Assembly: GCA_022592445.1 (NCBI GenBank)
Contig: JABYQR010000019.1
Span: forward strand, 186,001 to 250,000
DNA from: Cytidiella melzeri
Lineage: Eukaryota > Basidiomycota > Agaricomycetes > Polyporales > Irpicaceae
Length of the DNA stretch: 64,000 nucleotides
Reading direction: 5' to 3'
Shown here: piece after piece, positions 60,524 through 64,000 of the stretch
Layout of the letters: the number at the start of each line of letters is the position of its first letter
Numbering within the stretch: the first letter of the stretch is position 1
The notes under the pieces: generated by a model
Databases searched by the model: none
Told to the model about the DNA's origin: nothing
Seen by the model: the letters and a program-made list of their open reading frames with translations, nothing else
Position numbers and translations under genes: made by a program

Positions 60524-60938
60524 CACAGCGCTTCGTATTTTTGGTCTGGTAACTCACGGTGTTTGTGGACAAGTTCCAGTCTCTGTCTCTCTCTCTCTAC
60601 CTTCGTCAATAAACACTAGCCACGCAAGAGCTTAATTGATTGGAACGTTTGGATCTGGATCTACACCGTTACTACATTACATACCTGTACAAACCGGAAG
60701 CAGATGAGTTGAAGCTTTAGGTCCAAGTTGGTCGCTCCGAGTCTGCTGGTAGTGAAGGTCATCCCAAGGACTTGCGACGCAGAGGCGTATCAAGGTGAGT
60801 CTACCTTTCCGTGGAGCTCTCCAGATTGCGCCGTTGCGTGAAATTGGCCACGAGGCTCTGAGAAGCTTCGCATTCCGCCACGAGGCCTAGCTCAAAGTTC
60901 GTCCACAATTCGTCTTGCACTCTTAACTCAGCCCAATC
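60524..60938. other. Promoter-side region of copy 2
   Basis: It lies between the transposon end and ATG 60939. No exon was seen, and the element sits about 415 bp upstream of the start codon, where it could affect expression. Confidence 0.5.
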
Positions 60939-62744
60939 ATGTCAAACAAAGACCAAATCGCGCTGGGAGACCCTCTGCCAGCTCACGCTGGAAGGCATGC
61001 GCTCGTCGCCTCGCTACCTACGTGGTCATCAGTTATTGCATACAAAGAAGACGATCCTCGCGTTACAAGCCTGATGCAGGCAGGTTATCCGCGGTTTTGG
61101 ATCCACTGGAATATACGTAAAGTAAGTAACAGTGAGTTTTGTACATATGAACACTGAGATAAGATTGTTCGTGCAGTTATCACGGTACTTCGAGGACAAA
61201 TATGCAACTGGTAATGAGATGGCTATGCTGTTATGCTCTGCGACCGCAGCGACGGAATGTCAGGCTTTCTTACGGGCACGTGATGTGGTTGCACGCATTC
61301 TGGACTACAAACGTCCTCAGGCTCGCTCAGGCGCTGAAGTCCATGTAGTGTTCTATCCGCCAGAGTCTGTCCTTGTCGCAAGACAGTTCTGGCAGCATAC
61401 GGGGCTTGGGATCAGCACCCGTCTCGCAGACTACTACATTGCTCTTCTGGATGTACCCGGCGAAGAGTCTGTCTTTGAGCATTCTGAAGTCATGGAGCCG
61501 GTTGTACACGATCCTGGCGAGAACCTAACAGCGGTCGCGGAAAACGCCAAAATCGTTATCCGGCGCCGTTTGGCCAAGATTCTTGACATAGAAACCGACG
61601 CGGTTTGGCTTTATTGTACTGGGATGCATGCAATATGGTTCGCACATCAAGTATGCATGTCTGTCTTAGGGCAGCGAAAGAGTGTCTGCTTTGGGTGAGT
61701 GTGAAACATGTACATGAGCACAAAGAATTTGATGTCCAGTCTTTTAGGTTCCCGTACGTTGACACGCTGAAGGTTCTAGAGAAATGGGGCCCAGGCTGCC
61801 ACTTCTTCCCGGACGGGAGCGACGAGTACATAGACGAGCTAGACCAGCTACTTGCAAAGCTGAGTGTGGAGAACCCATCCAGCCCTCCAATTCTTGCCTT
61901 GTTCGCCGAAGTTCCATCTAATCCTCTTCTTCGATCCGTCAATTTGCCACGCCTACGCCTGCTCGCGGACAAATACGATTTTCCGATCGTTATTGACGAC
62001 ACCATTGGCAACTTTGCTAATGTCAACGCTCTACCCTTCGCAGACATTTTGACCTCTAGCTTGAGCAAGCTGTTCAGTGGACGCGCTGATGTGATGGGCG
62101 GAAGGTGTGTCCACCTCTCAATATTCCCTATACTCGTGTTGAGCTACGGATGTAGTCTCATCCTCAACACGACCGGCAAATACCGTCAGCGATTTCGAGA
62201 TGAGCTTGAAAAATCGCATGAAGACATGTACTTCGACGAAGACGTCATCATCATGGAAAGAAACTCCCGCGACTTCGAGCAACGCAACAAAATTATCGAC
62301 ACCAACACAGAAGCCATCACCGAGTTCCTTCGGTCATGCACGTCAGTCATCAAAGACCTTTACTACCCAAAGTGGCAGACATCGCAGTACTACGACATCT
62401 GTCGAAGGCAGACAGGTCCCAGCGGCGGATACGGCGGTTTATTTTCCATCCTCTTCAGCTCGGTCGCCGCCGCACAAGGCTTCTTCGACGCTCTTCCTTG
62501 CCCGAAGGGACCGAGCTTCGGGACGAATTTCACGCTCGTCTGTCCGTGGGCGATTATCTCACATTATCGCGAGTTGGACTGGGCGGCAGAACACGGTGTA
62601 CCGCTTGAGCTCGTGCGGGTGTGGATTGGGTTGGAGCCTTTGGGTGGGCTGATGTTGGCGTTCTCGGTCGCGGTCCAGGCAGCAGAGCAAGCGCACGAGC
62701 GGTATGCACCTGGGCATGTTCCGGAGGCGGTTTGGACCTTATGA
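60939..62744 (+). CDS. Cystathionine gamma-synthase, copy 2 (PLP-dependent)
   Basis: Four exons (60939-61121, 61177-61694, 61748-62104, 62156-62744) join into 548 residues, the same length and intron positions as copy 1. The start is MSNKDQIALGDPLPAHAGRH; motifs match copy 1: GYPRFWIHWNIRK, ARQFWQHTGLGISTRLADYY, FPYVDTLKVLEKWGPGCHFF, IDDTIGNFANVN and the PLP-lysine block ILTSSLSKLFSGRADVMGG. The N-terminal third differs clearly between copies, whereas the PLP-lysine exon is about 95% identical at DNA level. Both copies look functional, so dosage, expression timing or substrate preference may differ. Homology continues for about 100 bp past both stop codons, marking a segmental duplication. 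Confidence 0.85.
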
Positions 62745-64000
62745 CCTTAGAATGGCATGTTGACTGGATGATTTTGGTGGTAGGATCAACGCTATCTTCA
62801 ATAACACTTTTGCGGTTCGCTATGAGCGTTGGTCTGCTGGCTTCACTGACAGGGCCGTAACGGCTTGTGACAGATGTTTTTGGAAGTCTTCCCGTATGCA
62901 GGACAGAAGAACTCAAGTCCCTTCCATACCTTTGAATTTATTAGCGGATCCCTCGGCATCTCACACGGGCGCGATATCAATTCTAGTGAGCATTCACGAG
63001 TTGTACACGTCTGTCGACTGGAAGCTCACTTGCACTGCCAGTGCTGTCTGGTCACATCTTAGGCCTTGCTTTGCTTGCGGCTCACGTTTGCTCCGTTGAC
63101 AGCGAGGAAAGGTGGCATGGACTGGACTCGTGGCCCACTTCAAGTCCCTCTCTACTCCCGTCCTCCGCAGATGATCCATATCTGTCCGCCATGCTCATCT
63201 CTTCCTATGTGAGCACACAACAGGTCACCCAAACATCAGTGCATCCTACCAGAGGGTGTCCTACAATGCACAACCATGAACTTGCAGGTCGGTGTTCCTC
63301 ATTTGAAATGCTACCCAGTACACGCGTACGTCACTTTCTCAAGGGAAACTCAAGGCTTTGGCAAGCTCTAGCAGAGCTTTTACCTCGTTGTAAGTGCATG
63401 TCGTGTCGATCGGCAGGTGAGCCTCGTGACTGACTTGACGCCAGGTCTGTTCTTGATAACGAAGCTCTTCATGTCTCCGGGCCCTACAAACACAAACCCT
63501 TGATTGATGCTGTCAGGTGAGTGCGGTAAGGATCACATCGATCTTCCTAAGGACCCTTGGAAGGTGAGGCTTATGATTTCCATCTACGGCACAGCCGAGA
63601 ATGCGTGCCTGATGACTATTGGTCGAGTATCGCAGGCACAGCCTTCAAGAGTCCCTGTCCAGATCAAGAGATCTTCGGTTCACGGAAGGCGGTGGTGCAA
63701 TGCGCTGGGATTAAACTTGGAAATCGATTGCGGATGCATTGGCGGAAGTTGAGAATCCTAGGACCCTGTACGGCTTATCTATCTTTGACAGCTCATGTCC
63801 GTTTCCCCTAGGGCCCGCTTTTCTGTAAAGATGGACTGGCGCCAAACATGTCGAAGTCGTGTACAACGTAAGTCTCGCGCGCGCGGCCACGATGCAGGGT
63901 GAGTTCAAAGTCAACGATACTGTACTCAATGTAACACGGAGAGCAGGATGTGGCCACGAGGTTAGAGGGATAAAAGCAACCCTTCCGCGCCGCAATTCGT
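62745..64000. other. Unresolved region at the window end, possible gene fragments
   Basis: After the paralogue's 3' flank, plus-strand segments such as IADALAEVENPRTLYGLSIF with DSSCPFPLGPAFL (about 63728-63822) look protein-like. Neighbouring frames do not join without breaks. It could be a decayed gene or a gene whose other exons lie beyond 64000. The family was not recognised. Confidence 0.3.

Overview
The window looks like nuclear DNA of a filamentous basidiomycete, most likely an agaricomycete. Genes are dense and broken by many short GT-AG introns of about 45-60 nt. They encode typical fungal or agaricomycete proteins: a fungal DOCK-family GEF, a Medusa-type regulator, a lineage-expanded transposon-like protein and relics of class II (lignin-type) peroxidases. 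Everything here was read by eye: exons were joined only where splice sites and protein frames agreed, and family names come from remembered motifs, not from searches.

Layout. 1-1470 (-): 5' part of a TDT/C4-dicarboxylate (malate/sulfite-type) transporter. 2486-3241 (-): unknown protein. 3519-8507 (+): large many-exon protein of a transposon-like agaricomycete family. 8683-10117 (+): lineage-type protein of unknown function. 10.1-13.2 kb: gene-poor, with repeats. 13261-20402 (+): 2169-residue DOCK-type Rho/Rac GEF in 13 exons. 20689-22507 (-): Medusa (MedA/Ren1) regulator. 23499-24661 (-): Mediator subunit 27. 24.9-25.8 kb (-): apparently broken unknown gene. 26343-27905 (+): LETM1-domain mitochondrial protein, tail-to-tail with the TPR protein SKI3 at 28061-33134 (-). 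33779-35530 (-): acidic low-complexity protein. 38429-38813 (+): tiny double-stranded-RNA-binding protein. 39968-41918 (-): dual-specificity-type phosphatase. 43321-44158 (+): single-pass membrane protein. 44436-44528 (+): intron-containing tRNA-Leu(AAG). 45298-46981 (+): multipass membrane protein. 47315-47852 (+): TEN1-like OB-fold protein. 48262-49066 (-): small alpha/beta-barrel-like protein. 50121-51297 (-) and 51470-51943 (+): divergent WDR83/MORG1 and LSm2. 52151-53910 (-): F-box protein.

The last 10 kb is a dynamic block. Two intact 548-residue cystathionine gamma-synthase paralogues with identical intron positions lie about 4.6 kb apart. Between them are decayed class II peroxidase fragments and a young 1.97-kb non-autonomous DNA element with nearly identical terminal inverted repeats of about 370 bp.

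Most genes are unrelated housekeeping loci: RNA decay (SKI3, LSm2), splicing and scaffolding (WDR83, LSm2), transcription (Med27, MedA), telomere (TEN1-like) and mitochondrion (LETM1). No metabolic cluster or operon-like system is apparent. The more unusual items are several inferred GC-AG introns, the stand-alone dsRBD protein, the transposon-like gene with its close neighbour, and the duplicated, transposon-invaded cystathionine gamma-synthase/peroxidase block.
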